In this document: one piece after another, positions 1 through 8,283 of the stretch
Numbering within the stretch: the stretch's first letter is position 1
Layout of the letters: each line of letters starts with the position of its first letter
DNA from: Flavobacterium sp. M31R6
Lineage (GTDB): Bacteria > Bacteroidota > Bacteroidia > Flavobacteriales > Flavobacteriaceae
Reading direction: 5' to 3'
Length of the DNA: 64,000 nucleotides
Assembly (NCBI RefSeq): GCF_013284035.1
Contig: NZ_CP054141.1
Location: 186,001-250,000, forward strand
The notes under the pieces: model-generated
The model's database searches: none
The model's input: the letters and a program-made list of their open reading frames with translations, nothing else
Told to the model about the DNA's origin: nothing
Position numbers and translations under genes: made by a program

Positions 1-444
1 ATCAATAATATCATCGCTTACTTCCTCAGGATTAGCACTTGGTAAATCCACTTTGTTCAAAACCGGAATAATTTCCAAGTCATTCTCTAGTGCCAAATAC
101 AAGTTAGAAATCGTTTGTGCCTGGATACTTTGCGCAGCATCCACAATCAGCAACGCACCTTCACAAGCCGCAATAGAACGCGAAACTTCATAGGAGAAAT
201 CCACGTGCCCCGGAGTATCGATAAGGTTCAAGATATATTCTTCGCCTTTATACGTATATTCCATCTGTATCGCGTGACTCTTGATCGTAATACCACGTTC
301 ACGTTCCAAGTCCATATTATCAAGCAATTGCGCCTTTTCTTCACGAGCCGTTACCGTTTGGGTTGCCCCCAATAATCGGTCCGCCAATGTACTTTTTCCG
401 TGATCAATATGTGCAATAATGCAAAAATTCCTAATATGTTTCAT
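1..444 (-). CDS. lepA: Elongation factor 4 (LepA), N-terminal part, cut by window edge
   Basis: This translational GTPase acts on ribosomes, where it is thought to back-translocate stalled complexes or aid assembly. The first 148 codons are visible, starting at the ATG at 442-444 with [19 protein letters not shown]. The G1 loop (AHIDHGKST), the switch I region ([10 protein letters not shown]), the G3 motif (DTPGHVDF) and the G4 motif (NKVD) are all present. The start of domain G is therefore intact and the rest lies to the left of the window. The order of motifs and the [12 protein letters not shown] wording fit LepA better than EF-Tu or EF-G. The overlapping reading on the other strand at 115-375 is a shadow of this gene. 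Confidence 0.95.
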   Translation of the reverse strand, partial: MKHIRNFCIIAHIDHGKSTLADRLLGATQTVTAREEKAQLLDNMDLERERGITIKSHAIQMEYTYKGEEYILNLIDTPGHVDFSYEVSRSIAACEGALLIVDAAQSIQAQTISNLYLALENDLEIIPVLNKVDLPSANPEEVSDDIID

Positions 445-517
445 GTGTAACTTTTATTTACTTTTTGGAAACATGCAATGCTCCGCAAGTCATCTTCTAC
501 TAATATCAAATTTATTT

Positions 518-658
518 GGGCGTGACGGCAGAAAAAGCCGTCGGGCTATTCGCTGCAAATGAAATTCACTGAACTCCTATTAAAATAAAAGTTTAGTGAA
601 GTAATCTTTTCCTTTTTAAAGAAAAAAGGGAAAGGATTTCCGCTGCTATCCCTCACGC
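518..658. repeat. Dispersed intergenic element with GGGCGTG/CACGC ends
   Basis: The lepA-dusB gap (445-885) holds no gene but carries an element that begins GGGCGTGACGG and ends CTATCCCTCACGC. The ends are imperfect inverted repeats, and a small hairpin (GGC-AGAAAAA-GCC) lies near the left end. A second element with related ends lies at 43346-43455. From memory, elements with this edge pattern are common between genes in Flavobacterium, but I could not count copies here beyond these two. Confidence 0.55.
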
Positions 659-860
659 AAACGCCGTAAAGCGACAATTAATCTGCAAATATACTCTAAA
701 TTCAACAGTTTCAAAGTTTCAAAATAGGAAACTCAAGCATTTACCCAAAGTCTTTTCAAATTGTAATACATATACTCCTTAATTAGTTAGCAAATTATTC
801 AAAATCATCTTCTTAGTTATCTAATATCATTAAGTTTTTTATCCTTTCGCTTAAAAGATG

Positions 861-868
861 TAATTTTG
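861..868 (+). promoter_or_regulatory. Bacteroidetes-type -7 promoter element for dusB
   Basis: TAATTTTG fits the Bacteroidetes consensus TAnnTTTG exactly and lies 18 bases before the dusB ATG. No convincing -33 TTG box is seen at the expected distance. Confidence 0.5.
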
Positions 869-885
869 CAAAAAATTTAAGGACG

Positions 886-1878
886 ATGATTAAGATTGGC
901 AACATTATATTACCAGAATTTCCCCTACTGTTAGCACCTATGGAAGATGTGAGCGACCCTCCATTCCGCAGATTGTGCAAACAGCATGGTGCCGATTTAA
1001 TGTACTCCGAATTTATTTCTTCCGAAGGACTAATCCGAGACGCCATCAAAAGCCGAATGAAATTAGACATCTTCGATTACGAAAGACCTGTTGGAATTCA
1101 AATTTTTGGTGGAGACGAAGAAGCAATGGCGTTGTCATCCAAAATAGTTTCTACCGTAAACCCAGATTTAATAGACATCAATTTTGGCTGCCCTGTCAAA
1201 AAAGTCGTTTGCAAAGGTGCCGGTGCCGGAGTTTTGAAAGATGTTGATTTAATGATTCGCTTGACACAAGCCGTTATTGATAGTACCCATTTACCTGTTA
1301 CCGTAAAAACGCGTTTGGGTTGGGATGACAGTTCGATAAATATTGATGAAGTTGCCGAGCGTTTGCAGGATATTGGTGTTGCCGCTTTGAGCATCCACGC
1401 CAGAACCCGTGCACAGATGTACAAAGGCCATTCCGATTGGTCGCACATTGCCCGTGTGAAAAACAATCCGAGAATCACAATGCCTATTTTTGGAAATGGC
1501 GATATTGATTCACCCGAAAAAGCATTGCATTATAAAAATGAATACGGTATCGACGGAATAATGATTGGTCGTGCTGCAATCGGTTATCCTTGGATTTTTA
1601 ATGAAATCAAGCATTACTTCAAAACCGGTGAACATTTAGCAAAACCAACCGTTGCCGATAGAGTTGAAGCCGTACGAAATCACCTTACTTGGGCAATGGA
1701 ATGGAAAGGCGAAAGACTCGGTATTGTTGAAACAAGACCTCATTACACCAATTATTTCAAAGGAATTCATTCTTTCAAAACTTACAAACAAAAATTAGTT
1801 ACCCTAGACCGTCCAGAAGAATTATTCGCTGCGCTGAATGAAATAGAAGAGGCTTATTCTGGATATGAGGTTGTTTAA
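886..1878 (+). CDS. dusB: tRNA-dihydrouridine synthase (DusB family)
   Basis: This FMN- and NADPH-dependent enzyme reduces specific uridines in the tRNA D-loop to dihydrouridine. The 330-residue length fits bacterial Dus proteins. The N-terminal LLAPMEDVSDPPFR is the usual start of the TIM barrel, and DINFGCPVKKVVCKGAGAG carries the catalytic cysteine (C109). GNGDI and GIMIGRAAIGYPW are the FMN phosphate-binding strands. The gene stands alone and converges with the permease gene on the other strand, with a shared hairpin terminator between them. The choice of DusB over DusA or DusC rests on general similarity of the barrel motifs. Confidence 0.93.
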   Translation: MIKIGNIILPEFPLLLAPMEDVSDPPFRRLCKQHGADLMYSEFISSEGLIRDAIKSRMKLDIFDYERPVGIQIFGGDEEAMALSSKIVSTVNPDLIDINFGCPVKKVVCKGAGAGVLKDVDLMIRLTQAVIDSTHLPVTVKTRLGWDDSSINIDEVAERLQDIGVAALSIHARTRAQMYKGHSDWSHIARVKNNPRITMPIFGNGDIDSPEKALHYKNEYGIDGIMIGRAAIGYPWIFNEIKHYFKTGEHLAKPTVADRVEAVRNHLTWAMEWKGERLGIVETRPHYTNYFKGIHSFKTYKQKLVTLDRPEELFAALNEIEEAYSGYEVV

Positions 1879-1885
1879 AAGCTTA

Positions 1886-1943
1886 AACACGAATTCCACT
1901 AATTTTCACGAATGAATTTGTGTAAATTAGTGGAATTCGTGTT
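1886..1943. terminator. Bidirectional hairpin between dusB and the permease gene
   Basis: Two 20-base arms (1886-1905 and 1924-1943) pair perfectly, starting AACACGAATTCC and ending GGAATTCGTGTT, followed by a T run on each strand. This fits a shared terminator for the convergent genes. Sequences of this CACGAATT type also recur as dispersed intergenic repeats in flavobacteria (from memory). Confidence 0.7.
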
Positions 1944-1960
1944 TTTTCTTAAATCTTTGC

Positions 1961-3160
1961 TTAATCCAATAATTTCTTGCTCACTCGGCTGCTTGCTATT
2001 AATGATGCAATAAAACCAAGCGTGACAATAGTAGCCATAACAATAAGTACGTTTTCCATTGTAAAAACCACTGGATAAGCCAATGTAGGAGTTATCATTA
2101 TCAGCTCATATTGTTGTTGTAATAACACAAACACAACACCCAATAACAATCCGATAATCCCTCCGAAAAAACTCAATAAAGTTCCTTGCAGTAAAAATAT
2201 ATTTCTCAAATCCTTGATGCCGGTTCCTAGATTAAAGAGAGTTTTAAGATTTCCTTTTTTATCCAAAATCATCATGATGAGCGCACCAATCAAGTTAAAA
2301 AGCGCCACAACAATTACCAATGTAAATATCAAATACACCGCAATATTCTCTGTATTCAACATTTTATACAAGGCTTCATTCAGCTGTTCCTTGTTTTTTA
2401 CGGTAATTTTATTCTTGAAAATCGATTGGAGTTTCTCAATAACAGCACTTTCGTCAGCTCCTTGTTTTAATTTAATCTCAAGACTGGAAATCTGATTAGA
2501 CTTGTATTCCAATAATTCTTGTGCCAAACCTAAATCGGCAAACACATATTTAGAATCCAAATCTTCACTGATTGCATAAATTCCAACCGGAAAAACATCT
2601 GTTTTGTTAAAAGCCTGAGCTGGATTTTCAATAGCTCCCCTACCTGGTTTTGGAACAAAAACCTCAAAGGCATTATTGTAGTCCAGTAAACCCATCGAGA
2701 ATTTTTGAGCAATTCCATAGCCAACAACGACCTGATAAGTATCCGGTTTCAGCCATTGTCCATTATATAGTTTTTTATTATAATCGCTAACGGTGTTAAA
2801 AGTAGAATCAACTCCCTTAAGAAAAGTAACCTCTTGTTTTCCATTAAACGTAAACAATACTCTCTCTTCAATAACTTTAGAATAAGAAGCGAGACCTTCA
2901 ATTTCCGCAATCTCTTTTTCCTGTTTTGGTACAATAAAAAAAGATTTTCCAAGCGTACTGCTTACTTTAAGATCAGGGTCAATATCATTGGTAAACGAAA
3001 GACTAAATTCTTTCAACCCCGTAAAAACCGAGAGCACGACAAATAATGCCATGGCTCCCACAATAATTCCCATACTGGCAATACGATTAATAATATTGAT
3101 AGCATTATTTTTGCTTTTGCTAAAAATATACCGCTTGGCTATGTAAAGAGGAAAATTCAA
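1961..3160 (-). CDS. ABC transporter permease, FtsX/LolC-LolE-like
   Basis: This 399-residue inner-membrane protein has the FtsX/MacB permease layout. One membrane helix lies near residues 27-49, followed by a large periplasmic MacB-like domain (about 50-270), and then three helices near 275-300, 318-350 and 365-390. Such proteins pair with an ATPase subunit to move lipoproteins or other substrates out of the inner membrane. The start MNFPLYIAKRYIFSKSKNNAINII is the standard opening of LolC/LolE-like proteins. No ATPase gene is nearby. The gene follows rbfA by only 3 bases, so the two form an operon read leftward from the promoter near 3561. The substrate cannot be read from the sequence. Confidence 0.85.
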   Translation of the reverse strand: MNFPLYIAKRYIFSKSKNNAINIINRIASMGIIVGAMALFVVLSVFTGLKEFSLSFTNDIDPDLKVSSTLGKSFFIVPKQEKEIAEIEGLASYSKVIEERVLFTFNGKQEVTFLKGVDSTFNTVSDYNKKLYNGQWLKPDTYQVVVGYGIAQKFSMGLLDYNNAFEVFVPKPGRGAIENPAQAFNKTDVFPVGIYAISEDLDSKYVFADLGLAQELLEYKSNQISSLEIKLKQGADESAVIEKLQSIFKNKITVKNKEQLNEALYKMLNTENIAVYLIFTLVIVVALFNLIGALIMMILDKKGNLKTLFNLGTGIKDLRNIFLLQGTLLSFFGGIIGLLLGVVFVLLQQQYELIMITPTLAYPVVFTMENVLIVMATIVTLGFIASLIASSRVSKKLLD

Positions 3161-3163
3161 ATC

Positions 3164-3556
3164 TTATTGAAATCTGCGTTTGTCCAACAAATCTCTATTC
3201 TCTATAGGATTTTCTTGATTCTTCAAGGCATTATCAATCTTCTCTATATAATCCAAAGAATCATCAATAAAGAAAACCAAATTAGGCACTTTACGCAATT
3301 GCAAACGTACTCTTTGAGATAAATCGTGTTTAATCAAAGTCGAATTAGCCTTAATCCCTACCAATGTTTCCGCTGCTTTTTCTTGAGGGAAAATACTTAA
3401 ATGCACCGTGGCCACAGACAAATCTGTAGTCACGACAACTTTGGATACTGAAATTATCAAATTCGTAATTCCATTTTTTCTCACTTCACCTTGCAAAATA
3501 TCAACCAAATCTTTTTGGATAACCCCGCCTATTTTTTTCTGTCTATTTGTTTCCAT
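3164..3556 (-). CDS. rbfA: Ribosome-binding factor A
   Basis: RbfA is a KH-fold 30S maturation factor that binds 16S rRNA during late assembly and cold adaptation. The 130-residue length is normal. The N-terminal ETNRQKKIGGVIQKDLVDIL and the later SVATVHLSIFP and LRKVPNLVFFIDDSLDYIEKI are characteristic of the family. It is the first gene of a two-gene leftward operon with the LolE-like permease. Confidence 0.92.
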   Translation of the reverse strand: METNRQKKIGGVIQKDLVDILQGEVRKNGITNLIISVSKVVVTTDLSVATVHLSIFPQEKAAETLVGIKANSTLIKHDLSQRVRLQLRKVPNLVFFIDDSLDYIEKIDNALKNQENPIENRDLLDKRRFQ

Positions 3557-3560
3557 AGTG

Positions 3561-3568
3561 CAAAAATA
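3561..3568 (-). promoter_or_regulatory. -7 promoter element for rbfA operon
   Basis: On the minus strand this reads TATTTTTG, matching TAnnTTTG, just upstream of the rbfA ATG at 3556. The very short distance suggests a short leader. Confidence 0.45.
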
Positions 3569-3635
3569 CTATTTTTTGAGAGACAACCCTACAAAGTCAT
3601 AAACTCATAAAGTTTTTTATATTTGTTTTATGATT

Positions 3636-3750
3636 TAGGAGCAGAATCAAAAGCGAAAGATTAGGCTTTTTCAGGAGGCAAAGTTCCTGCTGTCCGCTAT
3701 ATTCCATCTCGCAGAAAAAACGAGATGGGATGCCACTTCCATCAGGGCTA
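3636..3750 (+). repeat. Dispersed hairpin repeat, inverted partner at 55661-55763
   Basis: The element runs from TAGGAGC to ATCAGGGCTA and carries an internal hairpin, CATCTCG (3705-3711) pairing with CGAGATG (3721-3727) around an A-rich loop. The reverse complement of 55661-55763 matches along its length, including the core TCCTGCTGTCCGCTATATTC. It fills most of the gap between rbfA and the epimerase gene. Confidence 0.8.
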
Positions 3751-3815
3751 AAGACAAACAATAGTCCTTTTTTGGGAACAATTCAAAAAAAATAAAAAAC
3801 ACAAACCATCACACA

Positions 3816-4217
3816 ATGAGAAAAATAGAACACATTGGCATCGCAGTCAAAAACCTTGAAGTATCCAATTTGTTATTCGAAAAACTATTCGGTGCACCAG
3901 CCTACAAACAAGAAGAAGTCACCAGCGAAGGCGTAAAAACTTCCTTCTTCATGAATGGCCCCAACAAAATAGAACTTTTAGAAGCCACCAATCCCGAAAG
4001 TCCCATAGCCAAGTTCCTTGAAAAAAAAGGAGAAGGAATCCACCACATCGCTTTTGATGTTGAAGATATCTTTTCCGAAATCCAGCGCCTCAAATCAGAA
4101 GGATTCACCGTCCTAAACGAAATCCCAAAAAGGGGAGCCGACAATAAATTGGTAGCTTTTTTGCATCCAAAAGGCACCAATGGCGTATTAATTGAACTCT
4201 GTCAAGAAATAAAATAA
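3816..4217 (+). CDS. mce: Methylmalonyl-CoA epimerase
   Basis: This enzyme interconverts (2S)- and (2R)-methylmalonyl-CoA, linking propionyl-CoA and succinyl-CoA metabolism. The 133-residue protein is one glyoxalase/VOC-fold chain. It opens with KIEHIGIAVKNLE, which supplies the first metal-binding histidine. GEGIHHIAFDVEDI supplies the central histidines, and HPKGTNGVLIELCQ gives the final metal-binding glutamate. Length and motif order match bacterial epimerases. It stands alone just before the tRNA gene. Confidence 0.9.
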   Translation: MRKIEHIGIAVKNLEVSNLLFEKLFGAPAYKQEEVTSEGVKTSFFMNGPNKIELLEATNPESPIAKFLEKKGEGIHHIAFDVEDIFSEIQRLKSEGFTVLNEIPKRGADNKLVAFLHPKGTNGVLIELCQEIK

Positions 4218-4353
4218 AAAAATTCAAAATTTAGTCAATTCATAATCAGTCATTTTCAAAACAGATTTCTCCGATCAATAAACTATCCGAAAATCTACCT
4301 TAAAAATACTTGTAGTAATAAAATAATTGTAGTAATATTGCAAACTCTTAACC

Positions 4354-4427
4354 GGTCCTATAGCTCAGCTGGTTAGAGCACCTGACTCATAATCAGGTGG
4401 TCCCTGGTTCGAGCCCAGGTGGGACCA
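4354..4427 (+). tRNA. tRNA with anticodon CAT (elongator Met or Ile2)
   Basis: The 74-base cloverleaf folds fully. The acceptor stem is GGTCCTA/TGGGACC with discriminator A, the D arm is GCTC/GAGC, and the anticodon stem CCTGA/TCAGG frames the loop CTCATAA. The T arm is CCTGG-TTCGAGC-CCAGG. The CAT anticodon could mean elongator methionine or the lysidine-modified Ile2 tRNA, which I cannot separate by eye. It is not the initiator type, because the first acceptor pair is matched. CCA is not encoded. The segment from 4386 onward is repeated at 36929-36971, so this gene is the integration site of the element and remains complete. Confidence 0.95.
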
Positions 4428-4428
4428 C
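4386..4428 (+). repeat. Left attachment site (attL) of the integrated element
   Basis: These 43 bases, from the anticodon loop through the 3' end of the tRNA plus one base, are identical to 36929-36971. The base before the repeat and the base after it differ between the two copies, which sets the limits. Integration restored the tRNA gene on the left side. Confidence 0.93.
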
Positions 4429-4438
4429 TAGTAAAATC

Positions 4439-4468
4439 AAGCCTTTACAGCAATGTAGAGGCTTTTTT
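4439..4468 (+). terminator. Terminator downstream of the tRNA, on the element side
   Basis: AAGCCTTTACA pairs with TGTAGAGGCTT around a GCAA loop and is followed by a T run. It sits inside the left end of the element, so it was probably brought in by it. The original terminator seems to be the one at 36975-37010. Confidence 0.75.
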
Positions 4469-4593
4469 GTTTTCATCAGTACAATATATGTATAACAAAT
4501 TGCTGATCTCACAAAGATAGTAAACTTTTCATTCTGTTTCAATTAGCTGTATTTTTTAGTATTTTTACTTTTCAATTAAAAATAATTACAGTT

Positions 4594-5322
4594 ATGGCAA
4601 AAATAATTGAAAAAATTTTTTTCTTTCTTCATCAACAAATACAAAAGGTAAATTCTATAATAACCTCCAAAAAGGTTCCACTTATTTTAGCCCCGCTATT
4701 ACCTATTTTGGTAGTTATCGTCAGTGCTTTTCAGTTATACAATGGTGATTTTATTCCATTCCATTTAATAATTCTAATTTTTGGAGTTGTTTTTTCATTT
4801 TTACTTACAGTATCATCCATATATTTTTTAAAAGGAGATAATATTTTTAATCGATATAATAGACAAAAGTCAAATAGTAATTTATCTCAGTTCCAAAATA
4901 CATCAAAGTCTTCAAACAATATGTCTGAAAAAAAAGTAGCTGATTTAATTGATGCTAATAGAGAAGCAATAAATTACTATTATGTTGAATTTAAAAAGAT
5001 TGAACTATTTAACGATGACACATTATTAATTGACTTTCAAAGTTTGATTGCTAATTGCTTAAAAAAATCTAAGAACAATTATTTTTTTAAATTAGAAATT
5101 AGTGCTCAGGAAACACACGCTTTTATCAATGAATTTATGATTCCTTTCTTGATAAAATTAGATTCAAACCGTGTAATACCTAAAAAAAGTATAGCTTCTC
5201 TGTTACAATATAAAAAAGCCGGTAAATATATTCCTGTAAATGAAAAATCATTATCCGATAAAAATAGAATAACCGTTACCCTTTGTCAAAAAAAGGTATA
5301 TGAAAGTGTTCAAAAAATGTAA
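4594..5322 (+). CDS. Membrane protein of unknown function
   Basis: I do not recognise this 242-residue protein. Two membrane helices are clear, near residues 28-48 (a run of L, I, V and P) and 55-77. A soluble C-terminal part of about 160 residues follows, with a low-complexity Ser/Asn stretch near 90-110. The soluble part is mixed helix and strand with many Lys and Asn residues. It is the first gene inside the left end of the element and stands 92 bases before the excisionase-like gene. The start MAKIIEKIFFFLH is the only good one. Confidence 0.6.
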   Translation: MAKIIEKIFFFLHQQIQKVNSIITSKKVPLILAPLLPILVVIVSAFQLYNGDFIPFHLIILIFGVVFSFLLTVSSIYFLKGDNIFNRYNRQKSNSNLSQFQNTSKSSNNMSEKKVADLIDANREAINYYYVEFKKIELFNDDTLLIDFQSLIANCLKKSKNNYFFKLEISAQETHAFINEFMIPFLIKLDSNRVIPKKSIASLLQYKKAGKYIPVNEKSLSDKNRITVTLCQKKVYESVQKM

Positions 5323-5414
5323 ATTCCCCGAATTATTATGTGACCAAGTCGCAATTCCACGTTTCATCTAGTTTCATTCCAATAGTTTAGCCTCATAATT
5401 CTAAAACAAAAATT

Positions 5415-5702
5415 ATGAACCCACAAAAAATTATTGAACAGTTAAATGAAATTAAAATGATGATTACAAAAGGTAATCAGTTCCAAAAAGAGATTTTTAC
5501 TATTAAAGATCTCATGAACTATACAGGCTTTTCAGATAGTACGATTCACAAATTATCTGCTAAAAAATTAATCCCTCATAACAAGCCAACCAACGGGGCT
5601 TTATTCTTCGATCGAGTTGAGATAGTTGAATGGATTAGAAAGCACAAAGTCTATTCAGATGAGGAAGTTTTGTCTAAATTTTCCAAGCAGTTAAAAAAAT
5701 AA
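5415..5702 (+). CDS. Small HTH protein, excisionase/MerR-like
   Basis: The 95-residue protein has a winged-helix DNA-binding domain near residues 27-75 (FTIKDLMNYTGFSDSTIHKL then GALFFDRVEIVEWI). This is the layout of the HTH_17/excisionase family that is common in Bacteroidetes integrative elements. Such proteins bind DNA near attachment or control sites and help excision or switch replication genes on. It lies at the left end, away from the integrase gene but close to attL. A perfect terminator hairpin follows directly. Direct evidence for a role in excision is absent. Confidence 0.8.
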   Translation: MNPQKIIEQLNEIKMMITKGNQFQKEIFTIKDLMNYTGFSDSTIHKLSAKKLIPHNKPTNGALFFDRVEIVEWIRKHKVYSDEEVLSKFSKQLKK

Positions 5703-5740
5703 GCGTTCAAAAATGCACTTTTGAACGCTTAGAAATTTTT
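5701..5740 (+). terminator. Hairpin terminator after the HTH gene
   Basis: AAGCGTTCAAAA (5701-5712) pairs perfectly with TTTTGAACGCTT (5719-5730), followed a few bases later by a T run. Confidence 0.75.
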
Positions 5741-5803
5741 ATATGTAACTCAAAAGAGTATATGCAAATATAAGCATTATGCTCATTCATCAATTATTTA
5801 TTT

Positions 5804-6982
5804 ATGGAAGAAATAAGCGTATATGATGTGTCATCACGCAAGGATTCTGTGTATGATAAAATTCAGGAAGAATTATCTAAGTATTTTAAAATCAAGTTTA
5901 ATGAAATTGCATTGGAGTACGAAATTTTCGATGCAAACTCTGCATGTAAAATCGATTTTAACGAGTCCTCTCTGTTGATACATCTTCATAGAGAAAAATT
6001 AAATGTTAGCCCCCAAGTTTTTAAAACCTATTTAAAGTCGCATTTTGTAGAACGTATCAATCCGCTGATAGAGTATTTTAAAAGCTTACCGCCCTGGAAC
6101 GGTAAAGATCATGTCAAAAGGTATGCCGACTATGTAAATACGGACGACAACGAATTGTTTTACCTCCATCTTCTTAAATGGGCAGTTCGTGCTGTTAAAA
6201 CGGTATTTCTGAAGGAGGCTATAAATAAACATGTATTGGTTTTAGAAGGAGGTCAGAGTTTTGGTAAATCTTATTTTTTAAATTTTCTATGTCCAACCCA
6301 ACTTGAAAAATATTTATATACAAATTTAGGAGTAGGAAGGGATGAACGTATCAAGTTGGCTAAATCTTTGATTATTAATGTTGAAGAATTAGATGTAATG
6401 GGAAAATATGATATCAATGCTATTAAAGCACTGATAAGTCAAGTTTCTGTTAATGAGCGGTTACCATATGGAGATAAATCAACTTTACTCTATCGCACTT
6501 GTTCATTTTTAGCGTCAACAAATCGTGCGGAATTTTTATGTGATGACTCAGGTTCTGTAAGGTGGATTATTTTTAGCGTCATTGAGAAGATTGACTTTTC
6601 CTATAGTAAAGAATTTAATATAGATGATTTTTGGTCACAAGCTTACCATATTTTTAAATACCAAAAAGACTTTAAATCCGATTTAACTCAGGAAGAAATA
6701 AAAGTCAATGAATTGAGAAATGAACGTTTTACTATACAAACAGTAGAGAATGAATTTGTTTTAAAATACTATTCAACTAGTGATAATCTTTCAGATTTTA
6801 GGACACCATCGGAAATTGTAACAGAACTACAGGTTATGGGGCATAGATTAAATGCTCAAAAAGTTGGCTCAGCACTAAAAAAATACAATTTTACCAGAAT
6901 CAAGCATGCAAAACGTCAAGTATATGGATATTTAGCAAAAACCAAATTTAGGGATTCGCCTTGGGGATTTACAGATTCTTAA
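5804..6982 (+). CDS. VapE-like P-loop ATPase, probable replicative helicase
   Basis: The 392-residue protein matches the virulence-associated E (VapE) family of superfamily 3-like helicases found in satellites and integrative elements. A lead region containing FKSLPPWNGKDHVKRYADYV (near residues 90-110) precedes the P-loop GGQSFGKS at residues 149-156. An LIINVEELD Walker B strand lies near residue 190, and a sensor stretch (SFLASTNRAEFL) follows near 240. The C-terminus (about 300-392) looks like a winged helix. It is expected to work with the next gene, a primase, to copy the element. TAGGTA repeats in the gap to that primase may be its origin. Confidence 0.85.
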   Translation: MEEISVYDVSSRKDSVYDKIQEELSKYFKIKFNEIALEYEIFDANSACKIDFNESSLLIHLHREKLNVSPQVFKTYLKSHFVERINPLIEYFKSLPPWNGKDHVKRYADYVNTDDNELFYLHLLKWAVRAVKTVFLKEAINKHVLVLEGGQSFGKSYFLNFLCPTQLEKYLYTNLGVGRDERIKLAKSLIINVEELDVMGKYDINAIKALISQVSVNERLPYGDKSTLLYRTCSFLASTNRAEFLCDDSGSVRWIIFSVIEKIDFSYSKEFNIDDFWSQAYHIFKYQKDFKSDLTQEEIKVNELRNERFTIQTVENEFVLKYYSTSDNLSDFRTPSEIVTELQVMGHRLNAQKVGSALKKYNFTRIKHAKRQVYGYLAKTKFRDSPWGFTDS

Positions 6983-6990
6983 AATATACT

Positions 6991-7168
6991 TACCTAGTTA
7001 CCTAATTATTGCTTAATTAACTGAATTTGTGTAATTTATTTAGGTAGGTAACCTATGATAATCAATACTTGGCTTACCTAAATTAGGTAAACTAGGTAAA
7101 TCAAAAATAAAGCACCTTTTTTTTAATATGTTTATTATAGCTGTCCAATTTCTTTAGGTAGCTAGGTA
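6991..7168. repeat. Iteron-like TAGGTA/TACCTA cluster, candidate replication origin
   Basis: Eight copies of the hexamer lie in 178 bases. TACCTA starts at 6991, 6999 and 7075; TAGGTA starts at 7041, 7084, 7093, 7155 and 7163. Further half copies lie at 7045-7055. Several neighbours are 8 or 9 bases apart. The cluster fills the 205-base gap between the helicase and primase genes and is otherwise AT-rich, as origins often are. Confidence 0.5.
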
Positions 7169-7187
7169 GGCAAAAATTCAAATTATA

Positions 7188-8057
7188 GTGAACGATATAG
7201 AGAAATTAAGAAATATTCCAATGATCAATATTTTGAAAAGATTAAATATTGAAGCCATTGAAAAGAAAAAAGAACAGTTTTGGTTTAAAGCTGATTGGAG
7301 AAATGAGCAAACTCCTTCTGTAAAATGTGAGCATAATCTTTTTTATGACTTTGGTGAAGGTTTTGGAGGTAATACTGTGGACTTTATTATGAAGTATTTT
7401 TCCATTGGTTTTTTGCAAGCGGTTAGGTGGCTACAAAGTGAGGATTCTATTTTTTCTTTTGACCAGCCTAAACAAAATGTTTTTCTGGAGATGAAAAAAG
7501 AAAAGCAATATCGTGTGGAAAGAATTCAACTTTTACAAAATAGAATTTTAATTGATTATTTAAATACAAGAAAATTGAACATTGAAATTTGTAAAAGGCA
7601 TTTACATGAAGTGTATTATAAAATAAAGGATAGGAAATATTTTGGGGTAGGATTTAGGAATGATCAAAATCAATTTGAAATTCGAAATAAATATGCAAAA
7701 TTATGTTTAGGAATAAAATGGTTTACATGGATTAACAAAAGCAATAAATCCCTAATAATCTTAGAATCATGGTCGGATTTCATTTCATTATTGACGTTGT
7801 ATCCAAAATGTGAAAAGTCAAAAGATTTCTTGATTTTAAATTCTCTATCAATGCTTTCGAAAGCAGATCAAGTATTAAATGTTTATTCTGAACTTTTGTT
7901 TGCGCTCGACAACGATGTTGCGGGTTCGAATGCAACAGAAAATTGTTTAAAGAAGTGGAATTCAACGGGAGCAAGATGTAAAGATATTAGGTATCTGTTT
8001 CATGGTTCAAAAGATATAAATGATTTCTTGATTTTAAAAACTAAAACAAGTGGTTAG
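7188..8057 (+). CDS. Primase with CHC2-like zinc-finger and Toprim domains
   Basis: The 289-residue protein resembles small DnaG-like primases of Bacteroidetes mobile elements. Residues about 10-70 look like a CHC2-type N-terminus (QTPSVKCEHNLFYDFGEGFGG) with most metal ligands replaced. Residues about 185-270 form a Toprim domain, with LIILESWSDF giving the acidic residue and ALDNDVAGSNAT giving the D-x-D pair. The likely start is a GTG at 7188-7190; no ATG fits better upstream of the conserved N-terminus. It should prime replication of the element with the VapE-like helicase. Confidence 0.85.
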   Translation: MNDIEKLRNIPMINILKRLNIEAIEKKKEQFWFKADWRNEQTPSVKCEHNLFYDFGEGFGGNTVDFIMKYFSIGFLQAVRWLQSEDSIFSFDQPKQNVFLEMKKEKQYRVERIQLLQNRILIDYLNTRKLNIEICKRHLHEVYYKIKDRKYFGVGFRNDQNQFEIRNKYAKLCLGIKWFTWINKSNKSLIILESWSDFISLLTLYPKCEKSKDFLILNSLSMLSKADQVLNVYSELLFALDNDVAGSNATENCLKKWNSTGARCKDIRYLFHGSKDINDFLILKTKTSG

Positions 8058-8094
8058 ACTTGTGTGTGAATATCACTGTTTAAAAGAGTTTATA

Positions 8095-8126
8095 CTAGTA
8101 ATGTAATTAGCTAGTAATGTAATTAG
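8095..8126. repeat. Perfect 16-bp tandem repeat next to the oriT candidate
   Basis: CTAGTAATGTAATTAG occurs twice in direct succession at 8095-8110 and 8111-8126, immediately before the hairpin at 8127-8164. It could be a binding site for the BtgA-like accessory protein. Confidence 0.7.
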
Positions 8127-8164
8127 CAAGTAGGACAGGGGCGGAAAAACCCCTATCCTACTTG
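8127..8164. promoter_or_regulatory. Candidate origin of transfer (oriT) hairpin
   Basis: CAAGTAGGACAGGGG (8127-8141) and CCCCTATCCTACTTG (8150-8164) pair with one mismatch around an 8-base loop. The hairpin lies 120 bases before the mobilization genes, abuts a tandem repeat and is much richer in GC than its surroundings. That arrangement is typical of oriT beside a nick site. The nick position cannot be read. A second small hairpin (AAAGCCTT/AAGGCTTT) follows at 8177-8198. Confidence 0.6.
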
Positions 8165-8283
8165 CTCTGCGAGGCCAAAGCCTTGAAAATAAGGCTTTCT
8201 TTAAGAATGAAGTTTATAAGATTTTATAATTTAAATATAATAAATACGTAACCACTTGATTAACAGCATTAAAAATTATAATT

